A stretch of 48,498 nucleotides of DNA from positions 1-48,498 of IMG/VR virus record IMGVR_UViG_3300050821_002711; one strand, written 5' to 3'. The notes under the pieces are model-generated. The model was not told the origin of the DNA, searched no databases, and was given only the letters and a program-made list of their open reading frames with translations. This DNA comes from a virus. Of the stretch, positions 1 through 8,062 are shown piece by piece; position 1 is the stretch's first letter; each line of letters begins with the position of its first letter. The position numbers and the translations under genes were made by a program.

Positions 1-8
1 GCGGCATT

Positions 9-1568
9 TCACCAGCCCTCTAGCGACTTGACGCGCTCGGCGTCGCGCTCTTGTCGTTTTGTCTCGGCTTTGACCCAGCCGAGCGTCAAAAACTCGTTTT
101 TTGGCTTCTCGGGCTTCCTCGTGCGGCTTCCTCGAACCCTGCCGAGCCCCAAGCCAAACAGCGAGCACGTATCGACGAAATCGTCATGCGCGCCCTGCGG
201 AAATTTCATCATTTGGTCGTGCGCGTCGGCCCACCAGCGCGGAAAGTTGGGAAAAATGACTTTTCCCATCGCGGTGCGGCCCTGAAAGCTCTGGGCGCGG
301 GCCTCTTTGTCGCCGTTGGGCACGATTTCGTCGATCGAGCAGAAAACTCGCCGCTCCATCATCCGCTTGCGCAGAAAAGGCCCGATCGAGCGCGAAATAT
401 GACCCTTCTCGGCCCACCAGAAGATCGGGTTGTAGCGCTCGATCATGTGAACCATCGCCTCGACGACAGTTTTCGTGTCTGCCTGCTGCCAGAAGATGTC
501 GGGCATCACCCAAATCTGTTCGTCGTCGTCTACGCCGACGATCATGAGACAGGTTTTGTCCCTCCCTTGAGCCGTAGACACGGCGTGATCGCTTGCGCCG
601 TAAAACTTGAGCCGAGACTTGTCTGGGAGATCGCTCATCCGCTTGTAAGTTCTGATCCAGGCGTCACGAAAGAAGCTCCCGTCCTCCGGCGACGGCGAAC
701 CCTGGTAAAGCGCCTGAAAACCGCGCTTGTCGGTGGTCTTGATGTTCTGCAAATAAGCGTCGTCGAAGCGTTCAGGCCAAAGCGCCTCGCCCGGCGCGCG
801 CCCGAGGATGTCGTTCTCGCCCGCGATGGCGGGAAAATCGATGATCCGCCACTGTCTGGCTTCCGCTTCGCTGAAACAGGGGTTTCTGGGATCGGTGAGA
901 CGCCCGACGAGGTCGTCCTCGTGCCAGCGTGTCTGGATGATGACGATCCAACCAGCTTTGGTCATCAGCCGTGTCTGCAAAACCTGGGTGTACCAGGTCC
1001 AAAGGTCTTCGCGGATTTGGATGCTGTCGGCTTCCTTGCGATTTTTGATCGGATCGTCGAGCAAAATGCCGTCGCCGCCGCGTCCAGTGATCCCTGAACC
1101 TCTGCCGAGGAAGAACATCGCGCCGCCGCCATCGATTTCCTGACGGCCTTGCGCGGCTGAGCCGACTTGCAGCCGCACGTCGGGGAAAACATGGGCGTAA
1201 AGCGGGCTTTTCATGATGTTGCGGACGGCTCGACCGTGATCCCAGGAGAAATGCTCGCCATAAGTCGCGACGATTGTCGAGTTTTCAGGGTTGCGGCCCT
1301 CGTACCAGGGCACAAACAGATGGGTCGCGAGCTTGGTCTTGCCGTGTCTGGGCGGCATGTTGACGATGAGACGGGTGATCGCGCCCGCCTCGACCTCTTC
1401 GAGCGCCGCGCCCAAGACCCGGTGATGCTTGGCGTCGCGATAATTCGACTGCGCCATGTCGTCGGGGGCGTCGGGCGACGGCGTCATGTAGCGGGCGAAC
1501 GCGATCAAGCTTTCGCGAGCCTGCAAGATCGCTTTTTTGCGTTCGAGAAGCGCGCGCAGCTCGTTCAT
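9..1568 (-). CDS. terL: Terminase large subunit (TerL)
   Basis: The packaging motor that translocates DNA through the portal and cuts concatemers. The 519-residue protein has a Walker A P-loop (PPRHGKT, about residues 72-78), a Walker B with acidic pair (GILLDDP, about 168-173), a coupling region with QTRWHEDD, and a C-terminal RNase H-type nuclease with Asp in GASDHA and in GAHDDFVDT. The open frame extends 75 codons further upstream, but that stretch is Arg-rich and antisense-like. The ATG at 1568 overlaps the previous stop as ATGA, so I chose it. The stop lies 1 nt before an ATG at 7-5 that would begin the portal gene if the molecule is circular. Family call is confident. Confidence 0.95.
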   Translation of the reverse strand: MNELRALLERKKAILQARESLIAFARYMTPSPDAPDDMAQSNYRDAKHHRVLGAALEEVEAGAITRLIVNMPPRHGKTKLATHLFVPWYEGRNPENSTIVATYGEHFSWDHGRAVRNIMKSPLYAHVFPDVRLQVGSAAQGRQEIDGGGAMFFLGRGSGITGRGGDGILLDDPIKNRKEADSIQIREDLWTWYTQVLQTRLMTKAGWIVIIQTRWHEDDLVGRLTDPRNPCFSEAEARQWRIIDFPAIAGENDILGRAPGEALWPERFDDAYLQNIKTTDKRGFQALYQGSPSPEDGSFFRDAWIRTYKRMSDLPDKSRLKFYGASDHAVSTAQGRDKTCLMIVGVDDDEQIWVMPDIFWQQADTKTVVEAMVHMIERYNPIFWWAEKGHISRSIGPFLRKRMMERRVFCSIDEIVPNGDKEARAQSFQGRTAMGKVIFPNFPRWWADAHDQMMKFPQGAHDDFVDTCSLFGLGLGRVRGSRTRKPEKPKNEFLTLGWVKAETKRQERDAERVKSLEGW

Positions 1569-2011
1569 GCAGGCAGCGTGTCCGGGCTCATGCTGCTCAC
1601 GGCGGTTTCGAGCGCGACGATCCGGGTTTCGTGACCGGCGATGTTGGCCGTATTCGTCGCGATGTTGGTCGCGTTCGTCGCGATCCGGGTTTCGTGGTTG
1701 GCGACCTGGGTTTCGAGCGCCGCGACCCGAGGCGTCAAATCCGCATTTGCAAGAGACGGGCAAACGAGCACGACTTCGCTGTGCTGCGGCCACGGAATTC
1801 CGGTGCGGTTGGTGACGTTGATGAAGTCCGCGCCGAAGCCGACATTAACCGCCGGATTGACGTAGACATAACCGTTGGCGGCGACCTCCCAGTTGACCTT
1901 GTCTACATTGGGATTGCTGGCGTCGGGCGTCATGATCGCGATCGTGCCGTTGTTGTTGACCGGCCCCGCCGTGAGCTTGGCGCTGAACATGTAGCCGCTG
2001 GATTGGGTCAT
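1565..2011 (-). CDS. Fibre-like virion protein with C-terminal coiled coil
   Basis: A 148-residue protein whose first half is a compact beta-rich segment (for example NVGFGADFINVTNRTG). Its second half is a regular heptad-like helix with repeated ET-R-IA and NATNIATNTANIA units, typical of trimeric phage fibre stalks. The ATG at 2011 has AGGGAG about 9 nt upstream. The longer upstream frame is an antisense-type reading of the Pro-rich gene and was not used. It sits between the Pro-rich protein and terL with an ATGA overlap into terL, so it belongs to the late operon. A small decoration or fibre protein is an inference; no exact family is recognised. Confidence 0.75.
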   Translation of the reverse strand: MTQSSGYMFSAKLTAGPVNNNGTIAIMTPDASNPNVDKVNWEVAANGYVYVNPAVNVGFGADFINVTNRTGIPWPQHSEVVLVCPSLANADLTPRVAALETQVANHETRIATNATNIATNTANIAGHETRIVALETAVSSMSPDTLPA

Positions 2012-2025
2012 GTTCCTGAACTCCC

Positions 2026-2487
2026 TTAGACGCGCTCGGTGCGCAGGCCAGGACGCGGCGGCGGCTTCGTCGGCCCTTTCTTGGCAGGAAACGGAGCCCG
2101 CGCACCCGGCTGCGGCGGCGGCATGGGCCGCGCAATGGGGGGCGGCCCAGCGCCCGGAGGAACCCCCGGAGCCGCCGAACCCGACGCCATCATGGGCATT
2201 GCTGGGGGGCCGCCTGGCGTCGGGCCTTGCGGCAACGGCGCAGCTCCTGGGTGAACCATCGGCATCCCGCCGCCAGGCGGACCCATAGGCGGCCTGGGCG
2301 GGCCGCCCAGCATCGGCGGATGCGCAGTCATGGACATCGGCGCGCCATGCGCGGCGGCGAGCCCGGCGAGCAGGTGAGCGATGGCCGGGCTCGCGCCCTG
2401 CGGCGGGTTCATGCCGCCGACCAACGCCGGATTGGGGAGCGGCGGCGCGGTGCGCGCAGTCGCTGGCGGTCCAGAACCGAAAGCCAT
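2026..2487 (-). CDS. Pro/Gly/Met-rich late protein
   Basis: A 153-residue protein of low complexity: runs of Pro, Gly, Ala and Met such as PPMLGGPPRPPMGPPGGG and a basic tail (AKKGPTKPPPRPGLRTERV). No globular domain is visible. The start is supported by GGAG 8 nt upstream of the ATG. The composition resembles the C-terminal tail of the portal protein and the extension of the transglycosylase gene in this genome, suggesting a virion-associated disordered protein. The frame is real rather than a shadow because it has a proper ribosome site and lies tightly between neighbours. Function unknown. Confidence 0.65.
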   Translation of the reverse strand: MAFGSGPPATARTAPPLPNPALVGGMNPPQGASPAIAHLLAGLAAAHGAPMSMTAHPPMLGGPPRPPMGPPGGGMPMVHPGAAPLPQGPTPGGPPAMPMMASGSAAPGVPPGAGPPPIARPMPPPQPGARAPFPAKKGPTKPPPRPGLRTERV

Positions 2488-2515
2488 TTTCTTGTCTCCA
2501 TGTTGAATGGCGGGG

Positions 2516-2550
2516 CCGCGCCGCTCTTAGGGGGGCTATAAACGGCGCGG
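2516..2550. other. Inverted repeat between two late genes
   Basis: Arms CCGCGCCG (2516-2523) and CGGCGCGG (2543-2550) are perfectly complementary with a 19-nt loop. They lie in the 77-nt gap after the PEP-CTERM gene and before the Pro-rich gene. No T-run follows on the minus strand, so it is not a classical terminator. It could modulate readthrough or mRNA stability. Confidence 0.35.
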
Positions 2551-2564
2551 TCCCTCTCCGGGGT

Positions 2565-3146
2565 TCAACTCTGTGCAATTTCCCCGAAGCTGCGAGACTG
2601 CTTCTTGCGCAACCTGAACATCGTCAGGAAGCCGAGGCCGATGAGCGACATCGCCCAGGTCGAGGGCTCGGGCGTCGAAACCGCCGTGATCGTGCCGTCG
2701 ATCGCGATGTGGATCGGCGACGCGCCGCTGATCCCCGACATTTCGGCGAAGTAAGCGCCAGCGCCGAGCGCGTCAGGCGAGACGGTCGCTTCCTGGCCGC
2801 CGAGCACGTTCACCAGCGCCGAAGCTTCGATCAGCGAGCCGAGCGGTTGGAACGGCGACAGGGGCGCGGTCGAAGTCCAGTTGTTGAGCGACAATTCGCC
2901 GCTGGTGATCCGCTGCGTGCCGATTGCGCTGTCCGACACGCTGACCGTGACGGTTTCCGTGACCGGCAGAGTGAACTCGAAAAACTCCGAGAACCCAATG
3001 CCGGAGCCCGGCGTGTCTTCAGCCGGAAGCGCCAGGCTCTCGTTGAGAACCGAGCCGATATTCTCGACAGTGATCTGCGTCGCCGCGTGCGCGGGCGCAG
3101 CCGCAACGACAGCGACAAGCGTTGCGACAGATAGGGTCTTCGACAT
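2565..3146 (-). CDS. Secreted PEP-CTERM (exosortase-target) protein
   Basis: A 193-residue exported protein. It starts with a signal peptide (MSKTLSVATLVAVVAAAPAHA, cleavage predicted after AHA, about residue 21). A beta-rich domain with GFSEFFEFTLPVTETVTVSVSD follows, reminiscent of the FxDxF-type PEP-CTERM family. It ends with a textbook sorting tail: TPEPSTWAM (158-166), a hydrophobic segment, then RLRKK (178-182). Known biology: the PEP motif is recognised by a membrane exosortase, which cleaves and anchors surface or exopolysaccharide-matrix proteins. GGGAGA lies 8 nt before the ATG at 3146; longer starts are rejected because they antisense the neighbour. It lies in the late/lysis operon just after a DUF3309-like gene. 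No exosortase is visible in the window, so the host must supply it. Unusual cargo for a phage. Confidence 0.9.
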   Translation of the reverse strand: MSKTLSVATLVAVVAAAPAHAATQITVENIGSVLNESLALPAEDTPGSGIGFSEFFEFTLPVTETVTVSVSDSAIGTQRITSGELSLNNWTSTAPLSPFQPLGSLIEASALVNVLGGQEATVSPDALGAGAYFAEMSGISGASPIHIAIDGTITAVSTPEPSTWAMSLIGLGFLTMFRLRKKQSRSFGEIAQS

Positions 3147-3148
3147 TT

Positions 3149-3328
3149 TTACAGTCTCCCGGTTAGAAGCAAGATGATGAGGACAACAAGGACGACGGTG
3201 ACGATCCCGACGCCGCCGTGGCCGAAGCCATAGCCGTATTGCCAGGGCGCGTTGACATAAGAGCCGCCGACGCCGCCAAGCAGGATCAGGATCAGGATGA
3301 CAACAAGGATAATGCCGATCATGCTCAT
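3149..3328 (-). CDS. DUF3309-like small membrane protein
   Basis: A 59-residue protein of two hydrophobic helices (MSMIGIILVVILILILLGG and GGVGIVTVVLVVLIILLLTGRL) flanking a Gly/Tyr/Trp-rich hinge (NAPWQYGYGFGHGG). This is the layout of DUF3309 proteins, which are common in alphaproteobacterial chromosomes and of unknown role. The ATG overlaps the stop of the upstream holin candidate as ATGA, so the two are co-translated. Because it is in the lysis cassette it may assist membrane disruption; equally it may be a host-derived moron with the PEP-CTERM gene beside it. Confidence 0.8.
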   Translation of the reverse strand: MSMIGIILVVILILILLGGVGGSYVNAPWQYGYGFGHGGVGIVTVVLVVLIILLLTGRL

Positions 3329-3636
3329 TCTTTCGGCTCCCTTCCGCGACCGAGCCAGAACGCAACAACTGCGCCGAACGCCGCGACCAGGCCGCCGATC
3401 GCGCCGCTCGTAATTTCGTCCGTGGGGATCGTGAAAAATGCGCAATAAGTCACCAAGCTCAGAAACGACAGAATGACGAGAAGCGACACCGTGAGCGTGC
3501 CGCCGGTCGGGTCGAACCGCGACGAGACGATCAGAAGAATTGCCGTTAGCACGACTGCAATCAACAAGCCGATCGACGCCGGATAGTCGAGCAGCTTGGG
3601 GGTCGGCGGCGGAATGACGAGATCGTTTGCGGCCAT
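3325..3636 (-). CDS. Holin candidate, three membrane helices
   Basis: A 103-residue protein with three predicted membrane helices (about 18-39, 48-70 and 77-96) and a short charged C-terminus (GRGREPKE). This is the architecture of class I holins. It lies two genes after the GH19 endolysin, separated by another small membrane protein, in the same minus-strand cluster. Holins form inner-membrane lesions at lysis time and release endolysin to the cell wall. There is no family signature I recognise, so the call rests on topology and position. The alternative is that the adjacent 117-residue protein is the holin and this is an antiholin or accessory. Confidence 0.6.
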   Translation of the reverse strand: MAANDLVIPPPTPKLLDYPASIGLLIAVVLTAILLIVSSRFDPTGGTLTVSLLVILSFLSLVTYCAFFTIPTDEITSGAIGGLVAAFGAVVAFWLGRGREPKE

Positions 3637-3639
3637 GTC

Positions 3640-3993
3640 TCACTTCAACATTTTCAGGAAACCGGCAGGCGGGAAGAACGTCGCCGCCGCGCCGATGATC
3701 ATGTCTTTGATGTCGCTCGGACTGTAATCCTCGTCGCGAACCTGAGTGTGCAGATCGGCGATCACCTTGGCGGCGCTCTCAGCGAGCGCGTCGGGGCTGG
3801 CGATGCTGCCTGTCTGAAACAACTTGCCCGCTTCGGTCAGCGCCGCTCGGCGAATAGCTTCCTCGTTGCTGTCGCTTTCTTTGATCCCAAGATAAGAGCG
3901 CAGCCAGTTCATCGCGTAGACACACAGCGCCGTAACAGCGGCGGCGGCGCAGGTCGTGACGAGTGTCTGGACTTCGTTGAGGATCGTTTCCAT
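3640..3993 (-). CDS. Single-span membrane protein, holin-LLH-like
   Basis: A 117-residue protein with one N-terminal hydrophobic span (TTCAAAAVTALCVYAMNWL, about 13-31). It is followed by a charged amphipathic helix (LGIKESDSNEEAIRRAALTEAGKL) and an acidic C-terminal half. N-terminal span plus long helical cytoplasmic part resembles superfamily 6 (LLH) phage holins. Its ATG overlaps the endolysin stop as TGATG. Role as holin, antiholin or spanin-like factor cannot be separated from sequence alone. Confidence 0.55.
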   Translation of the reverse strand: METILNEVQTLVTTCAAAAVTALCVYAMNWLRSYLGIKESDSNEEAIRRAALTEAGKLFQTGSIASPDALAESAAKVIADLHTQVRDEDYSPSDIKDMIIGAAATFFPPAGFLKMLK

Positions 3994-4715
3994 CACTCCA
4001 CCAGATAGACGTTGTCGCCGAGCCTGATCCAAACCGGCATGTCGGACGAGAGCGAGATGGTCGGGTAGACAGGCTCGGGCGCGGGCTCCGGCTCCGGCTC
4101 GGGCGACGGCTCGGGCGTCGGCGCGGTCGCAATCGCGTCCTTGAATTTCCAGTAATAGCCCGCGATCGTCTGCGCCTGGTCGGTGCCGTTGACGATGCGG
4201 CGCGCGTTGACCGGGTCTTCGACGGTCGAGTTGAAATATTTGCTCAAGCCGACGCCCGTGAACCAACCGATCGACATGCCGTCGTAGAGAACGAGCGCCG
4301 AGGGCTGATCGTCCAGCATCAGTTCGGGCTGGGGGTAGAGCGGCGCGTCAACGCCGTAGTTGGTTTTAAGCTGCTGCTCGCCCTTCTGGTAGTTGGTGTC
4401 CCAGGTGAGCTGAACGTGGCCGCGACCATAATACGCCTTGCCGTAAGGGCCGGTCGGGTTCCAATAGGTCTTGGGGGGATTGCCGTAGGGCTTGCCGCCG
4501 TTCTCCGCGACCGGCTTCATCTTTCGCCCGGTCTCGTGGAACACCGTCGCCATGCAGTAGGCGAGCCAGCGGTTGCCGTCGCGCGGGTTGGCTTGCTCGA
4601 AATAGTCTTCCCAGACATCGAGCAGATAGTTCATACCATCGACTTGCGCTTGGCTGAGATTGCCGCCGAACAGGGAAGCTCGAACTCCGCTGAAGAATTT
4701 GTCGCGGTCGATCAT
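3993..4715 (-). CDS. Endolysin, glycoside hydrolase 19-like
   Basis: A 240-residue peptidoglycan hydrolase. The catalytic domain shows AYCMATVFHETG with the likely catalytic Glu at residue 61, and the GH19 substrate-groove motif YYGRGHVQLTW (95-105) followed by NY. A Pro-Glu linker of repeated EP units (about 198-217) leads to a short C-terminal segment (YPTISLSSDMPVWIRLGDN) that could bind cell wall. GH19 phage enzymes cleave beta-1,4 bonds of peptidoglycan. No signal peptide is visible, so release would depend on a holin, and holin candidates follow directly. The ATG at 4715 overlaps the preceding stop (ATGA). Confidence 0.88.
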   Translation of the reverse strand: MIDRDKFFSGVRASLFGGNLSQAQVDGMNYLLDVWEDYFEQANPRDGNRWLAYCMATVFHETGRKMKPVAENGGKPYGNPPKTYWNPTGPYGKAYYGRGHVQLTWDTNYQKGEQQLKTNYGVDAPLYPQPELMLDDQPSALVLYDGMSIGWFTGVGLSKYFNSTVEDPVNARRIVNGTDQAQTIAGYYWKFKDAIATAPTPEPSPEPEPEPAPEPVYPTISLSSDMPVWIRLGDNVYLVE

Positions 4716-4978
4716 CGCGGGATGACCATCGCTTCGAGGTCTTCGACGCGCTCGGTGAGCGCCTGGATCGCGTCGTCTGAGTTTGACGCGTCAGATGGCA
4801 GGGGCGTCGGATCGCCTTGCACAGGATAGGGCTGGTTGCCCTCGTCAAGCCAAGCAAGATAGTCTTGATAGTCCATGTTGTCGGGATCGAACGGCACGAA
4901 CGCTCCGTCCTCGTCGCGCTGGATCATCTGGTCGCTGACTTGGTTCTGCATGGCGTCCCAAACACAAGTATACGTCAT
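4712..4978 (-). CDS. Small tail-fibre-associated protein
   Basis: An 88-residue acidic protein. The central part (DEDGAFVPFDPDNMDYQDYLAWLDEGNQP) matches a motif common in small phage proteins encoded next to tail fibres, of the general form IP-DP-N-DY--YL-WL-EGN. The C-terminal helix (ALTERVEDLEAMV) could form a coiled coil. It lies directly between the tail fibre gene and the endolysin. An assembly-chaperone or fibre-cap role is inference. Confidence 0.7.
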   Translation of the reverse strand: MTYTCVWDAMQNQVSDQMIQRDEDGAFVPFDPDNMDYQDYLAWLDEGNQPYPVQGDPTPLPSDASNSDDAIQALTERVEDLEAMVIPR

Positions 4979-4981
4979 AGC

Positions 4982-6154
4982 TCAAAGCTCCGCGCTTAGA
5001 TTGACGTCTGACCTATAGCTGGCAGTCCCAGTAGCAGTTACCGTGGCAGAGGTATACATACTTGAGGAACTAAGCGCTGCCGCAGTTGAGGATGTGCAGT
5101 TAATTACATTCGAAAAATTGCTCAATACTATTGTAGGAGCGCTTCGCATTGTAACTGGAAGCGCCATGGGTTGATAGAAAAAGCCCGCTGGCGCATAATT
5201 CGTAATTGTCATCAAAGTACTGATGACCTGATAATACCTCTGGCAATCGGCCATGCTCTTCGCCAGCGACTGCCGGTTGAACGGCGTTGCCACGCTGCCG
5301 ATTTCGAGCTTGACCTCAGTCAAGTACAGGTGAGACGAAGTGGTTGAGACGATGTTGACCGAGCCTGTAGCCCCCACATATTGAACGCCAGCCCAAGCTC
5401 CCGCCGGGCCAAGAAGGGTGCTGCCAGAACCAAGGTTGAATATGACGGTCAGGCTGGCGCTGTTGTCGATGGTCCATGTTCCCGCCGTGTCGCCGGGAAT
5501 GGTGACGACGATCTTGGCCCAAGTGTTCGCGGCGAGCGTGAAGGTGAATGGATAGCTCCGGTTCGTCGCGCCGTTGCTGATGGCTCCCGAATGCGTTCCC
5601 GCCTTGTCCGAGTGCGCCCAGAAACTCAACGTGACAGGGGAAGCCGGTGAAGCCCCCCAATTGAGATCAAAGACGTTAAACCCCTCAATCTTTTGCTGGA
5701 TGAGAAAATAGTCACTCGCCAGCGACGCATAAGCCGCCGGAACGCTCGCAACGAGGCAATACCCATTCGAGCCAAGCTGTCCAAACGGTTGTCTTTGAAA
5801 ACTAAATTTGCCCGCCTGTGCGGCTACATACTGCCAGCGATCCACGACATAATTTGCGCCAGCCGCTGGCGTTGTCGCCGCCCCATTGTTGCGCTGGTCG
5901 ATCCGCATGTCGCCGTTGATGATGCGATTGTCGCCCCAGCGCACGCCGTCAACATATTGCTTAGTCGCGGCTTGCAACGACGCAGCCGGGTCGGTGGCGA
6001 GGACGATGGGCCCCTGCATCGTGCCGCCGACAAGGGGGAGATAGGCGACGCCTGAAGCGCCCGCCGTCCATTTGGTGCCGTCCCACGTCCAAGTGACGCC
6101 GCCGGACGTGAACTGCTGGCCGTTAGTCGGGTTGGAGGGGAAGTCGATAGCCAT
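4982..6154 (-). CDS. Tail fibre / receptor-binding protein
   Basis: A 390-residue virion protein. The N-terminus begins MAIDFPSNPTNGQQFTSGG and carries a second domain opening LPLVGGTMQGPIVLATDPAA...ATKQYVD, a repeat seen also in the upstream fibre. A jelly-roll-like domain follows with the phage tail signature NRIINGDMRIDQRNNG and YVVDRWQ. The C-terminus is Ser/Thr/Ala-rich, a typical variable host-recognition tip. It lacks the self-cleaving S74 domain present in the upstream fibre. The ATG at 6154 overlaps that gene's stop as TGATG. Its 3' end is visibly lower in GC than its neighbours, consistent with exchange of receptor-binding tips. Confidence 0.8.
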   Translation of the reverse strand: MAIDFPSNPTNGQQFTSGGVTWTWDGTKWTAGASGVAYLPLVGGTMQGPIVLATDPAASLQAATKQYVDGVRWGDNRIINGDMRIDQRNNGAATTPAAGANYVVDRWQYVAAQAGKFSFQRQPFGQLGSNGYCLVASVPAAYASLASDYFLIQQKIEGFNVFDLNWGASPASPVTLSFWAHSDKAGTHSGAISNGATNRSYPFTFTLAANTWAKIVVTIPGDTAGTWTIDNSASLTVIFNLGSGSTLLGPAGAWAGVQYVGATGSVNIVSTTSSHLYLTEVKLEIGSVATPFNRQSLAKSMADCQRYYQVISTLMTITNYAPAGFFYQPMALPVTMRSAPTIVLSNFSNVINCTSSTAAALSSSSMYTSATVTATGTASYRSDVNLSAEL

Positions 6155-7479
6155 CAGCGCGCCTCCAGCACAGACACGCGCTCGCGCAACGTCTTGATCT
6201 CTTGCAACAGCAGGGGCACGAATTTGGAGTAATCGACACCCCACCAATCAGTGTCTTCGTGGTAAGTGACAGCGTCGGGGAAGACTTCATTCGCCTCCTG
6301 CGCCATCACACCATGAGCGCGGACGCCGGGGGTGGTCTTCCACTCGAAGTCATAAATCTGAAGCGCATCGAGGATCGGACCAGCATCAAAGCTGCGCTCG
6401 TCGCGCTTGAGGCGCATGTCCGAAGCCGTGTTGTAGGCCACGCCAGGGTTCTGATAGGTGATGGTCCCAGCCGCCGTCGTGGAGTTGGCAAAGAACCCTA
6501 CTAAGTTGGTGCCTGCCGTTGTGCTGGTGACGCCGACCGCCAGAGCAGCCCCGGTGTTCGACCACACGCCGTTGATGAAGTTGACGCCGAACGAGGAGCG
6601 ATTGCCGAAGTTGCCGCCACCATTGCCTAAGCTAATGGTGTTCTGGCCGCACGTAATAAAGGTGGCGTTCAAGGTGCCGCCAACATTGGCGGCGTTCGTG
6701 ACCGACAAGCCGCCGTTGACCGTCAAGGTGTTGCCACCGACCATCGTCAATGGGCCGGTCACGGTGCCGCCCGCCAGCGGCAGATAATTGGCGAGATCAG
6801 TCGAAGCGGCTCGCGACGTGTCAGTTGGGTGACGATGATCGCCGCAGGCGAAGGCCGCCGACGAACCCGGCGCAGCCGTTCCGTCCATCAGCGGCGGCGC
6901 AGTCGAAGCGACAGGCACGACGGCGTTGCTGTTGGTCGAAATTACCCACTGGGTCGAGTTGCCGTCGTTATACCAGACGTAGAGTTGCCCGCTGACCGTG
7001 TCCCACCATAGCGCGCCAAGGTTCGGGCTGGCTGGCGGCGTCGCGCCGACACTGACCGCGCCGGAGCGAAGATCGACATACTGCTTGGTGACTGCGCCGA
7101 GCGCGGCGGTCGGGTCCGCCGCGAGCGTGAGCGCGCCGCTCAGCGCGCCGCCGGTCAACGGGAGGTAGAGCGCAGCCACGCCCGTCAGGTCTTGCATGGT
7201 GGCGAGGCGCGCCCAGTTGGCGGCGGTGAACGCGCCAGCCGCAGACGGCGCGGTCGCCTGGTAGAGAGCGCCTGCGTAGACAACGAAGTCGCCGACCGCA
7301 TAGGGCGCGGTGGTCATGAACAACCTGACCGCAAGCAGCTTCTGCGCTGTCTGCGCAGCGTTGATGTAGCCGAGATGAGCATCGGCGAAGTTGAGCCACA
7401 GCTCGCCCGGCGCACGCGTCGCCGCCTGGGGCATACTGCCCGGCACCGAGGATCGAAGGGTCTGAACTCTGTTAGGCAT
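6154..7479 (-). CDS. Tail fibre with C-terminal S74 chaperone domain
   Basis: A 441-residue fibre. The N-terminal half has the repeated LPLTGGALSGALTLAADPTAALGAVTKQYVD unit type and GDHRHPTD. The last 85-90 residues form an intramolecular chaperone auto-processing (peptidase S74) domain: SDMRLKRDE with the Ser/Lys dyad, DFEWK, HGVMAQE, VDYSKFVPLLLQEIKTLRERV. Such domains drive trimerisation and then cleave themselves off. It is encoded between two other tail genes. The start at 7479 is the first ATG after the preceding stop. Confidence 0.88.
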   Translation of the reverse strand: MPNRVQTLRSSVPGSMPQAATRAPGELWLNFADAHLGYINAAQTAQKLLAVRLFMTTAPYAVGDFVVYAGALYQATAPSAAGAFTAANWARLATMQDLTGVAALYLPLTGGALSGALTLAADPTAALGAVTKQYVDLRSGAVSVGATPPASPNLGALWWDTVSGQLYVWYNDGNSTQWVISTNSNAVVPVASTAPPLMDGTAAPGSSAAFACGDHRHPTDTSRAASTDLANYLPLAGGTVTGPLTMVGGNTLTVNGGLSVTNAANVGGTLNATFITCGQNTISLGNGGGNFGNRSSFGVNFINGVWSNTGAALAVGVTSTTAGTNLVGFFANSTTAAGTITYQNPGVAYNTASDMRLKRDERSFDAGPILDALQIYDFEWKTTPGVRAHGVMAQEANEVFPDAVTYHEDTDWWGVDYSKFVPLLLQEIKTLRERVSVLEAR

Positions 7480-7501
7480 GGCTCATCTGGCCTCGTGCTC
7501 G

Positions 7502-8062
7502 CTAGAATGTTCCAGCGTCGATGGTGAAGTTGTCGATCGCGCTCTTGGTCGGGTCCGAGCCGTCGATGCAGGTGCTGAGCGTCGCGGTCGGAGTGAAGGT
7601 AAGCACCGCCGCAGTGCCGAGGACGCCGCCGACCGTGGTCGTGACCGCGTTGCCCGCCGTCATCAATTGGGCGATCGTGTTCGTCGTCCACGGATACGGG
7701 CCGCCGCCTACACTCACGAGAACCTGCTGCGCGGCGGTCGCGTCCGGCACGGCGCGCGCGAGCTGCATGGCGAACGGCGAAGATGGCGCAGACACGTAAG
7801 TCTGGTTCGCGCCGGTCGGCGGCGGCAGGCTCGACGAAGACACGACCGGCGTCCACTCGAAGTCGGGCGCTGGCCCAGACAGGAGCACCTGGCCCTGCGC
7901 CGTCGCCGCAGGCACGCTGGCCTCGACCGAAATGCCGGGCGGCCCGGCAATGTAGTTGCCCCATCCTGTCTTGAGCGGCGGCCCAGGCGAGACGACCTCG
8001 ACCAGCTCGCCTGAATTCGGGTTCGCCGGGATGAATAGCGCGCTGTCGAAAGCCTTGGTCAT
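7502..8062 (-). CDS. Tail-associated structural protein
   Basis: A 186-residue Ala/Thr/Val/Pro-rich protein with short repeated segments of the form V-P-ATAQGQVLL-GPAPDFEWTP and VPDATAAQQVLVSVGGGPYPW. This looks like two copies of a small beta repeat ending in an aromatic. It lies between two fibre proteins and overlaps the upstream stop as ATGA. I read it as a fibre or baseplate-connector component; no family is recognised. Confidence 0.65.
   Translation of the reverse strand: MTKAFDSALFIPANPNSGELVEVVSPGPPLKTGWGNYIAGPPGISVEASVPAATAQGQVLLSGPAPDFEWTPVVSSSSLPPPTGANQTYVSAPSSPFAMQLARAVPDATAAQQVLVSVGGGPYPWTTNTIAQLMTAGNAVTTTVGGVLGTAAVLTFTPTATLSTCIDGSDPTKSAIDNFTIDAGTF

Noticed and set aside
51-1097. 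Long plus-strand open frame (348 codons) opposite terL
   Set aside because: Antisense shadow of the terminase gene; Arg/Pro-rich composition, no domain, no ribosome site.
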